The position numbers and the translations under genes are program-made. A stretch of DNA of 64,000 nucleotides from Spirosoma spitsbergense DSM 19989 (GTDB lineage: Bacteria; Bacteroidota; Bacteroidia; Cytophagales; Spirosomataceae). The stretch lies in contig NZ_KB893499.1 in NCBI RefSeq assembly GCF_000374085.1, positions 62,001 to 126,000 on the forward strand, given 5' to 3'. This document shows positions 17,518 through 26,000 of this stretch, piece by piece. Position 1 is the first letter of the stretch, and the number at the start of each line of letters is the position of its first letter. The notes beneath the pieces are model-generated. The model was not told the origin of the DNA. It made no database searches and saw nothing but the letters and a program-made list of their open reading frames with translations.

Positions 17518-19392
17518 CTATTTCCCCAACTCCAGCACCAGGGCCGTTTTAGCGGGCAGTTTCAGGAGTTTCAAATCGGTCAGTTTCTCATCCGTCAATA
17601 CGTTTTTCGCCGACGTAAAGCCATTCATGCGCTCGTAGAAACGGTCCGTATCCAGGCTAATTTCCTTCTCGGTGCTGTTAGTCGCTACCATTACCGTTTT
17701 GCCCGCATCGTACCGAAAATAGACATACGTGCCATTTTGTGGCAGGTACTGCGTGAGTTTCCCCGAATGCAGCGCGGGCGTAACCCGGCGGTAGTTCGCC
17801 AGTCTTTTCACAAAATTGAAGGCATCGTTTTCCTTGTCGGTACGGCCGGCAGCCTCGAACTTATTTTCCTTGTCCCCCGAAAAACCACCGGGAAAATCAC
17901 GACGCACCTCGGCATCCGACGGATCTTTGAAATTCTTCATCAGAATTTCGGTGCCGTAGTACATCGACGGGATGCCGCGCGTAGTGAGTAGCCACGTTAG
18001 TCCAATTTTGTACTTATCGAAATCATCGCCAATCACGGACAGGTAGCGGTCTGTGTCATGGTTATCCAGGAAAGTGACGAGTTTGGTCGGGTCGGCATAC
18101 ACCGCATCCTGCGCCAGTGCCTGATAGGGGCGGTTTACGCCATCGTCCCAGCTAAAATTCTGCTTTAATCCGTCCAGCATGGCCGAATACAGCACAAAAT
18201 CAAGGCCACCCGGCTGATTCGACTTAAAGGGGAAGTCAATTTTGTTGCGGGTGTAATACGCCTGGTCAACTACATTGTTCACCCACGATTCGCCGAAGAT
18301 GTGAATTTTCGGGTACTCCGTCATCAGGGCCGCATTGCAGCGATTCATAAATGGCATATCGTTGTACATATACGTGTCTACGCGCCAGGCATCTACGCCA
18401 AACTCCTCCACCGTCCAGATGGCGTGCTGAATCAGGAAGTTAGCTACATAAGGATTGCTCTGGTTGAGGTCGGGCAGGAACGGTACGAACCAGCCATCAA
18501 GGGTAACGCGCCGGTCAATTTCCGCAGCGTGGGGATCCGTAATGGGCTGGTATTTATAGGAAGTGTTCGTGTAAGTGGGCCACTGATGCAGCCAGTCTTT
18601 GCTGGGCATGTCTTTGATAAACCAGTGATTGATACCCACATGGTTATATACTGCATCCTGCACCACTTTCAGCCCATCAGCATGGGCTTTTTTCACGAAA
18701 GTCTTGTAGGCATCGTTACCACCTAACCGCTTGTCGATGGCGTAATGGTCTGTAAAACCGTAGCCATGGTAGGCCGAGCGCATAACCCCACCCTCGTTGG
18801 TAAGGGGCTGATTATTCTCCAGCACGGGCGTAAACCAGATGGCCGTAACCCCTAACTCTTTCAGGTAGTCGAGGTGTTTGGCAGCACCAGCCAGGTCCCC
18901 CCCGTGCCGGTAAAATGGATTGGCCCGGTCGGCGTTAGGGTCGGCCATATCGGCAAATTTATCGTTGGCGGGGTCACCGTTGGCAAATCGGTCGGGCATG
19001 GCCAGGTAAATGAAATCCGCCGAGGTTACACCACTTCCTTTCGGGGTTTTGTCGCGGGCTTTCAGTTCAAACGGCTGCGTGAGCGTCTGGCTGCCCCGCT
19101 TGCCCGTTAATTTGAGGGTTCCGGCTTTGGCAGCGGGCGAAATAACCAGGTCTAGGAAGGCGTAATTCGGGTTTTCGACCGTATGCGTTTTAGCCAGTTT
19201 GACCCCCGGATAGCTGAGCGAATAGGCCAGGGTTCCGGCATTGGGTCCGTACACCATCAGTTGTACCGTTGGATTCTTCATCCCCACCCACCAGTTGGTT
19301 GGGTTGACGCGCTGAATCTGAACATCCTGGGCAACGGTGACACGCGCCATCAGGATCAGCACGAAAATGAGCGTAGTAAGTAGTTTTGTCAT
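17518..19392 (-). CDS. Secreted GH13 alpha-amylase / cyclomaltodextrinase-type enzyme
   Basis: A 624-residue enzyme from the ATG at 19392 (signal peptide MTKLLTTLIFVLILMARVTVAQ); an ATG at 19413 would add seven residues. The N-terminal beta-sandwich (about 25-120, RVNPTNWWVGMKNPTVQLMV) is the cyclomaltodextrinase N-domain. The GH13 barrel follows with DAVYNHVG (about 247), WRVDTYMY with the nucleophile Asp (about 334), FGESWVN with the acid Glu (about 366) and FLDNHDTD (about 442). The C-terminal domain ends TALVLELGK. It resembles Bacteroides SusA-type neopullulanases and should cleave maltodextrins or pullulan in the periplasm. It is divergent from a second GH13 gene; no SusCD pair is adjacent. 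Confidence 0.9.
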   Translation of the reverse strand: MTKLLTTLIFVLILMARVTVAQDVQIQRVNPTNWWVGMKNPTVQLMVYGPNAGTLAYSLSYPGVKLAKTHTVENPNYAFLDLVISPAAKAGTLKLTGKRGSQTLTQPFELKARDKTPKGSGVTSADFIYLAMPDRFANGDPANDKFADMADPNADRANPFYRHGGDLAGAAKHLDYLKELGVTAIWFTPVLENNQPLTNEGGVMRSAYHGYGFTDHYAIDKRLGGNDAYKTFVKKAHADGLKVVQDAVYNHVGINHWFIKDMPSKDWLHQWPTYTNTSYKYQPITDPHAAEIDRRVTLDGWFVPFLPDLNQSNPYVANFLIQHAIWTVEEFGVDAWRVDTYMYNDMPFMNRCNAALMTEYPKIHIFGESWVNNVVDQAYYTRNKIDFPFKSNQPGGLDFVLYSAMLDGLKQNFSWDDGVNRPYQALAQDAVYADPTKLVTFLDNHDTDRYLSVIGDDFDKYKIGLTWLLTTRGIPSMYYGTEILMKNFKDPSDAEVRRDFPGGFSGDKENKFEAAGRTDKENDAFNFVKRLANYRRVTPALHSGKLTQYLPQNGTYVYFRYDAGKTVMVATNSTEKEISLDTDRFYERMNGFTSAKNVLTDEKLTDLKLLKLPAKTALVLELGK

Positions 19393-19468
19393 AGGCTGGC
19401 AATCGATTGACATACGAATAATGCAACAATAACGAAAAATAGCGAAAAACTTTAGCCAAAAAAGACCC

Positions 19469-19476
19469 TAGCTTTG
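19469..19476 (+). promoter_or_regulatory. Bacteroidota -7 element TAGCTTTG
   Basis: TAGCTTTG fits TAnnTTTG exactly and lies 47 bases before the ATG at 19524 of the second amylase gene. A -33 TTTG at about 20 bases spacing is not seen. Confidence 0.45.
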
Positions 19477-19523
19477 CAAGGATGTGACTTAAATCCTACT
19501 GTAACCTAAATTGATCTGCCCAT

Positions 19524-21281
19524 ATGTACACGGAATCGGTTGTCCCGACGATGGACAAATTAATCATTTACCAGATTTTCACCCGTCTGTTTGGTAATCA
19601 GAACACCACTAACCGACCCTACGGAAGTCGCGACGAAAATGGCGTCGGTAAATTCAACGACATTAATGAAGCGGCTCTGAAAGCAATCCGGCAATTTGGG
19701 GCCTCGCACATCTGGTTCACCGGTATTATTGAACACGCCACCGAAACCAATTACAGTGCCCAGGGCATCCGTCCTGATGATCCAATCGTAGTGAAAGGGC
19801 GGGCAGGGTCTCCTTACGCCGTAAAAGACTACTACGATGTCGACCCCGATCTGGCTGTCGACGTGCCCAACCGCATGGCCGAGTTTGAAGCGCTGGTACT
19901 CAGAACACACTCCCACGGCCTGAAAGTGATCATCGATTTTGTGCCGAACCATGTGGCCCGTCAGTACCAGTCCGACAGCAAACCGGCGGGCATTGCCGAC
20001 CTCGGTCAGAACGACGATACCAGCCTCGCCTTTTCGTCCGCCAATAATTTCTACTATTTGCCGGGGCAACAATTTATCAGCCCTGACCAGGATCCGCTCC
20101 ATCATCATGCGGATAGCGCATCCGTTCCGAAGCTGAAAGAGTTTCCGGCCAAAGTTACGGGCAGTGGTTCCCTGACAGCCACCCCGGACATTAACGACTG
20201 GTACGAAACGGTGAAGCTGAATTACGGCTACAATGTTTTCGACGGCAGCGCCCACTTCAATCCCATTCCGGCCACCTGGCATCAGATGCTTGATATTCTG
20301 CTGTTCTGGGCCGAAAAAGGCGTCGATGGGTTCCGTTGCGACATGGCCCATCTGGTGCCGGTCGCTTTCTGGAACTGGGCCATTGGCCGGGTGAAACAGC
20401 GTTACCCGCGACTGATTTTTATTGCCGAAATCTACGATCCGGGCCTATACCGTTCGTTCATTTTTGAGGGCCGCTTCGACTACCTCTACGACAAAGTAGG
20501 GCTGTACGATGCGGTTCGGCGGCTCATGGAAGGGCATGGTTCCTGTTATGAGCTGACCAGTGTGTGGCAGCACGAATCCGGCGATTTTGCCCAGCACATG
20601 CTCCGGTTTCTGGAAACGCACGACGAACAGCGTATTGCTTCCCGTTTCTTCACCAACGACCCCTGGGCTGCCATACCCGGTATGACCCTGACCGCCACCA
20701 TGCACACAGGACCAGTTTTGCTGTATTTTGGGCAGGAAATTGGCGTGTGCGCCGAAGGCGCTGAAGGCTTTAGTGGTGATGACGGGCGCACGACTATTTT
20801 CGATTACTGGGGATTACCCGATTGGCAGGGCTGGCTCAATAAGGGCCGGTACGATGGGGCTGGCCTGACCGATAATCAGCGCAGTCTGCGGGCATTTTAT
20901 CAGCAGTTGAACCACCTCGTCACTAATTCCGATGCCATTCAGAATGGCTATTTTTACGATTTACAGTACGCGAATGACAATGGGCAAGGCCCGGGGTACG
21001 ATGCCCATCAGGTATATAGTTACCTGCGTTATACCGAACGGCAGCAGTTGCTCATCGTCTGCAATTTTTCCAGTGATAAAACGTACAGTACCACTATTAC
21101 CATTCCCCAGGCCGCTTTCGGCGCTATGAAAAAAGAGGCTGCCCAAACGTACTGGTTCAATGATATTTTTATGAGTGATACCCGGATTGAGACATCCGGT
21201 CTGGCGGGTGTTCCGATTCAGCTACCACCCCGTTCGGTACGGATATTTGAAATAAAATCGCAAAAAAAAAGCTACTTTTAG
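19524..21281 (+). CDS. GH13 alpha-amylase family protein, probably cytoplasmic
   Basis: A 585-residue GH13 protein without a signal peptide. An ATG at 19551 (MDKLIIYQIFTRLF) is an equally good start and matches the usual beginning of the fold. Motifs: DFVPNHV (about 138), GFRCDMAHLVP with the nucleophile Asp (about 270), FIAEIYDPG with the acid Glu (about 302) and FLETHDEQR (about 364); the last differs from the usual xxNHD by Thr-His-Asp. The C-terminal beta domain runs about 490-580. Because it lacks a leader, it should act on imported maltodextrin or glycogen. It is divergent from the secreted amylase; a shared control region (19393-19523) is likely. Confidence 0.87.
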   Translation: MYTESVVPTMDKLIIYQIFTRLFGNQNTTNRPYGSRDENGVGKFNDINEAALKAIRQFGASHIWFTGIIEHATETNYSAQGIRPDDPIVVKGRAGSPYAVKDYYDVDPDLAVDVPNRMAEFEALVLRTHSHGLKVIIDFVPNHVARQYQSDSKPAGIADLGQNDDTSLAFSSANNFYYLPGQQFISPDQDPLHHHADSASVPKLKEFPAKVTGSGSLTATPDINDWYETVKLNYGYNVFDGSAHFNPIPATWHQMLDILLFWAEKGVDGFRCDMAHLVPVAFWNWAIGRVKQRYPRLIFIAEIYDPGLYRSFIFEGRFDYLYDKVGLYDAVRRLMEGHGSCYELTSVWQHESGDFAQHMLRFLETHDEQRIASRFFTNDPWAAIPGMTLTATMHTGPVLLYFGQEIGVCAEGAEGFSGDDGRTTIFDYWGLPDWQGWLNKGRYDGAGLTDNQRSLRAFYQQLNHLVTNSDAIQNGYFYDLQYANDNGQGPGYDAHQVYSYLRYTERQQLLIVCNFSSDKTYSTTITIPQAAFGAMKKEAAQTYWFNDIFMSDTRIETSGLAGVPIQLPPRSVRIFEIKSQKKSYF

Positions 21282-21321
21282 CTGATCTCTTCGTCACTAT
21301 ACTTGTGTAGATCCTAACTAA

Positions 21322-22167
21322 GTGCCTGTGCAAAAACTGTTTACTACCCTCCTTTTGCTGCTGTTTTCACTAGCCGGACAGGCTCAGGCAATTGTTCTGT
21401 CCAGTAACCTGAACTCATTGACCCTCGTGGGTGGCAAAACGCTTGCCGAAACGACCATTAAAATCGGCAAACAGTTTCTCGGTAACCCTTACACTCCGCA
21501 TACGCTCGACGTAAACCCCACCGAACAACTGGTGGTTAACGTTCGGGAATTCGATTGCACCACCTACCTGGAAACCGTACTGGCCCTTTCATTAACCTGG
21601 CAGGCTGTATCCGATAAACAGAACAGGGTTCTGTTTGATGAGACGTTTCGCCATTATCTGACCCGACTTCGGTATCGGGACGGACAAATTGAGGGCTACG
21701 CCAGTCGGCTGCATTATTTCTCGGACTGGCTTCGCGACAATGAACGAAACGGCCTCCTGACGGACGTAACCCATGACTTACCGGGGAGCATATCCGTTGC
21801 GAAAGCCGTTTCTTACATGACAACGTCGATGTACCGGTATCCCCAGCTACACGACCCGGCAATTTTCAAACAGGTGGCCCAAACCGAAGCATCCCTGAGT
21901 CAGCAGTCATTCGCTTTTATACCAAAAAAAAATATCCGGCAGGCCGAAACGCAGCTTCAGGACGGGGATATCGTGATGCTGATGGCCGCCCGGCCTGGTC
22001 TGGATATGAAGCACGTTGGCCTGGCCGTTCGGCAACCCGATGGGCGCATGCATCTTCTTCATGCCTCCTCCGACCAGGGTGCGGTAGTGATTACGAAATA
22101 CCCCATAAGCGATTACCTGTTGTGGCATAAACACCTGTCGGGCATTCGGGTGGCCCGGTTGAAGTAA
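21322..22167 (+). CDS. DUF1460 secreted amidase-like protein (NlpC/P60-like)
   Basis: A 281-residue protein starting with GTG at 21322. A signal peptide (LFTTLLLLLFSLAGQAQA) precedes the mature part. REFDCTTYLETVLAL provides the candidate catalytic Cys, and GLDMKHVGLAV the candidate His, the arrangement seen in the DUF1460 family of N-acetylmuramoyl-L-alanine amidase-like proteins. LQDGDIVMLMAARP and HLLHASSDQGAVVI complete the papain-like core. It probably cleaves peptidoglycan fragments or a related amide in the periplasm. It lies 40 bases after the amylase gene, but a TATACTTG element at 21298 may give it its own promoter. No ATG start is close by. Confidence 0.82.
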   Translation: MPVQKLFTTLLLLLFSLAGQAQAIVLSSNLNSLTLVGGKTLAETTIKIGKQFLGNPYTPHTLDVNPTEQLVVNVREFDCTTYLETVLALSLTWQAVSDKQNRVLFDETFRHYLTRLRYRDGQIEGYASRLHYFSDWLRDNERNGLLTDVTHDLPGSISVAKAVSYMTTSMYRYPQLHDPAIFKQVAQTEASLSQQSFAFIPKKNIRQAETQLQDGDIVMLMAARPGLDMKHVGLAVRQPDGRMHLLHASSDQGAVVITKYPISDYLLWHKHLSGIRVARLK

Positions 22168-22255
22168 TGTGCTTATTTGCAGACGAGCGGTTTTTCGTTT
22201 GTGATTCCTGCTATGCCAGCCCTTTGGTAGCCACAAACGACAGGTCACCATCGTT

Positions 22256-22738
22256 TTATTTCTCCAGCCCTGGTGGTACTAGTGGCACGATGGTCGAGTT
22301 TTTCACTTCGGCCATCACAAAAAAGCTGCTGATATGCAGCGTACCCGCAATAACGGACAGGTGCTCCTGGTAAAAGCGGTTGTAGGTTTCCATATTACGG
22401 CTGACAATCTTGAGCAGGTAATCGAACGTACCCGACACCCGATTACACTCCACCACATCGGGCAGTTCACAAATGGCCGTTTCAAAAGCGGCAAAAGCAT
22501 CGCGGGTTTGCCGGTCGAGCGTAACCTGGCAGTAAACCATCAACAGATTACCCAGTTTTTTTTTGTTTAAAATCGTCACGTAACGGTCAATGATCCCTTC
22601 CCGTTCGAGTCGCTTTATTCGCTCATGAACAGGCGTTTTAGAAAGGTTGATCTGCTTCCCAATTTCCTGAATGGTCATCAGTGCATTTTGCTGGAGAAGG
22701 GTCAGTATTTTACGGTCGGTATTGTCCAGATTATCCAT
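22256..22738 (-). CDS. Lrp/AsnC family transcriptional regulator
   Basis: A 160-residue regulator: N-terminal winged helix (LDNTDRKILTLLQQNALMTI, QEIGKQINLSKTPVHERIKR), then the RAM ligand-binding and multimerising domain (about 65-150; VYCQVTLDRQTRDAFAAFE, VVECNRVSGTFDYLLKIV). The KTPVHERI recognition helix and length are normal. It is divergent from alanine dehydrogenase with 174 bases between starts, a classical arrangement in which the Lrp-type protein senses alanine or another amino acid and controls the dehydrogenase. AT-rich dyads in that gap are candidate operators. The regulatory link is inferred from position. Confidence 0.92.
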   Translation of the reverse strand: MDNLDNTDRKILTLLQQNALMTIQEIGKQINLSKTPVHERIKRLEREGIIDRYVTILNKKKLGNLLMVYCQVTLDRQTRDAFAAFETAICELPDVVECNRVSGTFDYLLKIVSRNMETYNRFYQEHLSVIAGTLHISSFFVMAEVKNSTIVPLVPPGLEK

Positions 22739-22776
22739 AACGGCATTTTTACGTCTTTCACCCCTAATATTCGTTT

Positions 22777-22809
22777 AAAATAGAACTATTTTCTATAATA
22801 AATCTATAG
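22777..22809. promoter_or_regulatory. AT-rich dyads, candidate Lrp operators
   Basis: AAAATAG-AA-CTATTTT (22777-22792) is a perfect dyad, and CTATA (22793-22797) pairs with TATAG (22805-22809). Lrp-type proteins bind degenerate AT-rich dyads of about 15 bases. They sit between the lrp-like and ald starts, upstream of the predicted ald -7 element. Confidence 0.5.
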
Positions 22810-22864
22810 TAAAGGTTTTTTTTCTAAAATATTGATAGATATCAGAAAATCAACATTGCCCCTC

Positions 22865-22872
22865 TACCTTTG
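22865..22872 (+). promoter_or_regulatory. Bacteroidota -7 element TACCTTTG for ald
   Basis: An exact TAnnTTTG match 40 bases before the ATG of alanine dehydrogenase; the -33 box is not clear. Confidence 0.5.
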
Positions 22873-22912
22873 TTTGGAAGCAAGACTAGTAGGCCAAATC
22901 AATTGATCGCTC

Positions 22913-24049
22913 ATGGTAATCGGAGTTCCTACCGAAATAAAAAATAACGAAAATCGCGTTGCGTTAACTCCTGCAGGCGTTACTGAACTTCGGAAACGTG
23001 GCCATACAGTGTATGTACAGGTCAATGCAGGTTCAGGCAGCGGTTTTGAGGACGAAGAGTACATTGCGGCCGGTGCTACAATGCTCCCCACCATTGAGGC
23101 TATCTATGGCATCGCGGAGATGATCATGAAGGTTAAAGAGCCGATCCGTTCGGAGTATGACCTCATCAAGGAAAACCAGCTTCTCTTTACGTATTTCCAC
23201 TTTGCTTCGTCTGAGGAGTTGACCCAGGCCATGCTGGCTAAGAAAGCAATTTGTCTGGCTTACGAAACCGTTGAGCGGCCCGACCGTAGTTTACCCCTGT
23301 TGGTACCAATGTCGGAAGTAGCCGGTCGGATGGCGGTTCAGGAAGGCGCCAAATACCTCGAAAAACCAATGAAAGGTCGGGGTATTCTATTAGGTGGCGT
23401 ACCGGGGGTTAAACCGGCTAACGTACTCGTGCTCGGCGGTGGTATTGTTGGTACACAAGCTGCCAAGATGGCCGCTGGACTAGGGGCGCAGGTTACCATT
23501 ATGGACGTAAGCCTGGCCCGGCTGCGTTACCTGTCGGACATTATGCCGCCCAACGTGCAAACAATGATGTCGAACGAATATAACATTCGTGACATGATCA
23601 AAATCTGCGACCTGATTATCGGGGCAGTACTGATCCCGGGAGCCAAAGCCCCGCACCTAATTACCCGTGAAATGCTGAAAGAGATGCGGCCTGGCACGGT
23701 GTTGGTCGACGTAGCCGTGGATCAGGGCGGATGTATCGAAACCTGCCGGCCAACTACGCACGAAGACCCCACGTTCATCATTGATGGTGTCGTGCATTAC
23801 TGCGTAGCCAATATGCCGGGGGCAGTTCCCTATACCAGTACGCTGGCGTTAACCAATGCTACCCTGCCTTATGCGTTGCAATTAGCCAATAAAGGCTGGC
23901 AACAGGCATGCCGCGACAACACAGACCTGAAACTGGGACTGAATGTAGTAGAAGGTAAAGTAGTGTATCAGGGTGTAGCCGATGCCTTCGGTCTGCCATT
24001 AACCGATGTGAATTCCATACTGACTCAGGAGTCAGCGTTAACGCATTAA
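22913..24049 (+). CDS. ald: Alanine dehydrogenase
   Basis: A 378-residue NAD-dependent enzyme converting L-alanine to pyruvate and ammonia, reversibly, in the cytoplasm. The N-terminus MVIGVPTEIKNNENRVALTP, the ENQLLFTYFHFASSEELT segment with the catalytic His, the Rossmann motif VLVLGGGIVGTQAAKMAAGL near residue 170, and VANMPGAVPYTSTLALTNAT are all diagnostic; length is normal. Codon usage is like that of its neighbours. It is divergent from the Lrp-type regulator, which probably controls it, and is followed by a strong intrinsic terminator at 24077, so it is a single-gene transcript. Assignment is firm. Confidence 0.97.
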   Translation: MVIGVPTEIKNNENRVALTPAGVTELRKRGHTVYVQVNAGSGSGFEDEEYIAAGATMLPTIEAIYGIAEMIMKVKEPIRSEYDLIKENQLLFTYFHFASSEELTQAMLAKKAICLAYETVERPDRSLPLLVPMSEVAGRMAVQEGAKYLEKPMKGRGILLGGVPGVKPANVLVLGGGIVGTQAAKMAAGLGAQVTIMDVSLARLRYLSDIMPPNVQTMMSNEYNIRDMIKICDLIIGAVLIPGAKAPHLITREMLKEMRPGTVLVDVAVDQGGCIETCRPTTHEDPTFIIDGVVHYCVANMPGAVPYTSTLALTNATLPYALQLANKGWQQACRDNTDLKLGLNVVEGKVVYQGVADAFGLPLTDVNSILTQESALTH

Positions 24050-24076
24050 CAATATTACTTATTCATCGACAGACGC

Positions 24077-24108
24077 AGGCCATACTTTTCGGAGTATGGC
24101 CTTTTTTT
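24077..24108 (+). terminator. Intrinsic terminator after ald
   Basis: A 9-bp perfect stem (AGGCCATAC with GTATGGCCT, arms 24077-24085 and 24094-24102) closes an 8-base loop and is followed by seven T. This is the clearest classical terminator in the window. Confidence 0.9.
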
Positions 24109-24112
24109 GACC

Positions 24113-24403
24113 TCAACTCAACAACTTCGCTACCAGAAGATCCCATTCCTCGTCCAGCGAGCCATCGAAATAGGATTCTCCCGCCCGACGATACCAGTAG
24201 TTAGCGTTGAACCGATCCCCTTCTTTTCGGTGCAGGTAGGCATGCAGCCGGTCGTAGGGCTGAGTACCTTCCTGACTTTGAGCCACATTGTGGGCGGCTT
24301 CCCAATTGCCGCTGGCATCATACCAAAGTCCCTGTAAAACCGGGTGGATATCTGCTGGGGGTTCGGCCTGCGACAGGGTAGTTTTAAACTGGTCAATAGT
24401 CAT
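24113..24403 (-). CDS. Small conserved cytoplasmic protein
   Basis: A 96-residue soluble protein, acidic, rich in Trp and Tyr (WYDASGNWEAAHNVAQ, YDRLHAYLHRKEGD, NYWYRRAGE, DEEWDLLVAKLL). I recall similar short proteins with an AHxxxQ-HAYLHRKEGDxxNAxYWYxRAG pattern in many bacterial phyla, so it appears to be a widespread uncharacterised family; no function is known to me. The His and Tyr/Trp clustering could form a binding pocket. Its ATG overlaps the TGA of the preceding gene (ATGA), so translation is coupled to the DUF2079 membrane protein. The stop is 5 bases from the ald terminator. Confidence 0.75.
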   Translation of the reverse strand: MTIDQFKTTLSQAEPPADIHPVLQGLWYDASGNWEAAHNVAQSQEGTQPYDRLHAYLHRKEGDRFNANYWYRRAGESYFDGSLDEEWDLLVAKLLS

Positions 24404-25938
24404 TTCAAGCTGGGTGTTTCGGGTAAAGCCTTTTTCAGGTACGATTCATAAGCCGGGGTCACATAGACCGTATAGGTATTCAGACGCACGGCCCGGTAAG
24501 GCTGCTTCATTACGCGGGGCAGTCGTTCGGACAGTTTCTGAAAATCGTTGTTCGGGATAATGGCTAGATCAGCTTTTTCCCACTGCTTTTCGGTAGGCCA
24601 GATATTATAATGCTTGTGGAAAAACGGAATCAGGTAATCAAATACAAACACATTTGAGCGTGCGGGAATACCGTGGGCCAGTTTTTGAACAACGGCCACG
24701 TCCGAAGCCGGTAACAAGGATTCTTTTTCGGGATCGTACCGGTGCGTCACGATAGCATGGAGACTGGCAAACAACCGAAAATCGGGCCGGGCATACTGAA
24801 CGAGGGGGAGTTGTACAACCACGAGTACCAAACAGACCGGAATCCATTGCCTGCCGGGTACCTCCTTCCTGCCAACACCCAGTATAAGCCACACCAGCAA
24901 CGTGTACACCACCGAAAACGCATAAACCAGCACAAACCGGGGTGGCCACGTAAGCGACACGAGGTCAAACAAAGCGTTGGTCCCGTAATAAGTCCCCCCC
25001 TGTACCCAGTTGGAGAGTAACAGCGCCAGTTGAGCCACTGCATAGATCAACAGGACTCCTCCTGTTTGCTGCCAGCCAGTTCGAAACAGGCCATAAACCA
25101 ATAAGCCAATAGAAGGCAGTAATAGCAGGACCGTTTGCCCCAGCAAGCGTAAGTTGGTCCGAATAAACGTTGGATCATGTAGCCCGCTGCCGATAGCATC
25201 AAGGGCTTGCTGAAGCCTGGGCTCAGGCTCAGCCGAGTGATTTTTGTACGACAGAAAAACCATTCCTGCTATAAAAACAGCCGCCCAGCCACCCAGCACC
25301 CGCCAGAATACGGGCTTGGTGAGTATGCCAAAAATACTACGCTCACGGTTGGTAGCCAGATACTGAAGACACAGGAAAGCCAGGTGAATAGCCCCTGCCA
25401 GCAAAGCGCCATCTTCTTTTACCAGTACAATCAGCGCACCCGTTACCCAGAACCAGGTTGACTGATGAGTGTATAAGGCCAGAAAAAAAAGAATCGATAG
25501 CGGGAAATAGGTCAGTTCAGGATGCCAGCCAATGCCGGGGTGGTCATTGAGCCAAAACCAGACAGGGCCCAGCAATAATACGCTCAACGCGGCCCAGACA
25601 GCCCAGGAAGCCATTTGCCGGCTAAGCTGACGTAATAGTAACCCGTAACTCAAGGCTAACAGACCCACCTGGACGGCAAAAGCACCGTAGGCGCCACTTA
25701 GGTAGATAAGTGGCCCCCAGAGTAACATGGCATAATTGTTATGAATCCGGTCGTCGTAGCCCCAGATATTTTCATAGAGCAGCGGCCTGCCATCCAGCCA
25801 GCTGCACGATGCCTGGAGAAAAATGTACATGTCGTTGTAGGTATAATACAACGCATTGAACCGGGCAATTTTGAAGCAGAAAAATAAGAGTAGTATCAGG
25901 CTGCTCGTGGCAACCGGAACAATCCAGCGTGATTTCAT
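24400..25938 (-). CDS. DUF2079 family membrane protein
   Basis: A 512-residue inner-membrane protein with about ten to eleven predicted helices and a soluble C-terminal segment (about 400-512). The N-terminal loop has ARFNALYYTYNDMYIFLQ and GRPLLYENIWGYDDRIHNNY, then HPGIGWHPELTYFP, matching the DUF2079 pattern (DxxxF, a HPE-type motif in the first periplasmic loops), a family thought related to GT-C glycosyltransferases. The C-terminal SNVFVFDYLIPFFHKHYNIW segment is also typical. It may transfer a sugar from a lipid carrier, but the substrate is unknown. It is coupled by a 4-base overlap to the downstream 96-residue protein. Confidence 0.75.
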   Translation of the reverse strand: MKSRWIVPVATSSLILLLFFCFKIARFNALYYTYNDMYIFLQASCSWLDGRPLLYENIWGYDDRIHNNYAMLLWGPLIYLSGAYGAFAVQVGLLALSYGLLLRQLSRQMASWAVWAALSVLLLGPVWFWLNDHPGIGWHPELTYFPLSILFFLALYTHQSTWFWVTGALIVLVKEDGALLAGAIHLAFLCLQYLATNRERSIFGILTKPVFWRVLGGWAAVFIAGMVFLSYKNHSAEPEPRLQQALDAIGSGLHDPTFIRTNLRLLGQTVLLLLPSIGLLVYGLFRTGWQQTGGVLLIYAVAQLALLLSNWVQGGTYYGTNALFDLVSLTWPPRFVLVYAFSVVYTLLVWLILGVGRKEVPGRQWIPVCLVLVVVQLPLVQYARPDFRLFASLHAIVTHRYDPEKESLLPASDVAVVQKLAHGIPARSNVFVFDYLIPFFHKHYNIWPTEKQWEKADLAIIPNNDFQKLSERLPRVMKQPYRAVRLNTYTVYVTPAYESYLKKALPETPSLK

Positions 25939-26000
25939 AACATACTAACAGTGGGCCGTTTGCCAGTAGCTTTAGCAATTCATACCCGGCAAAATTCTGT

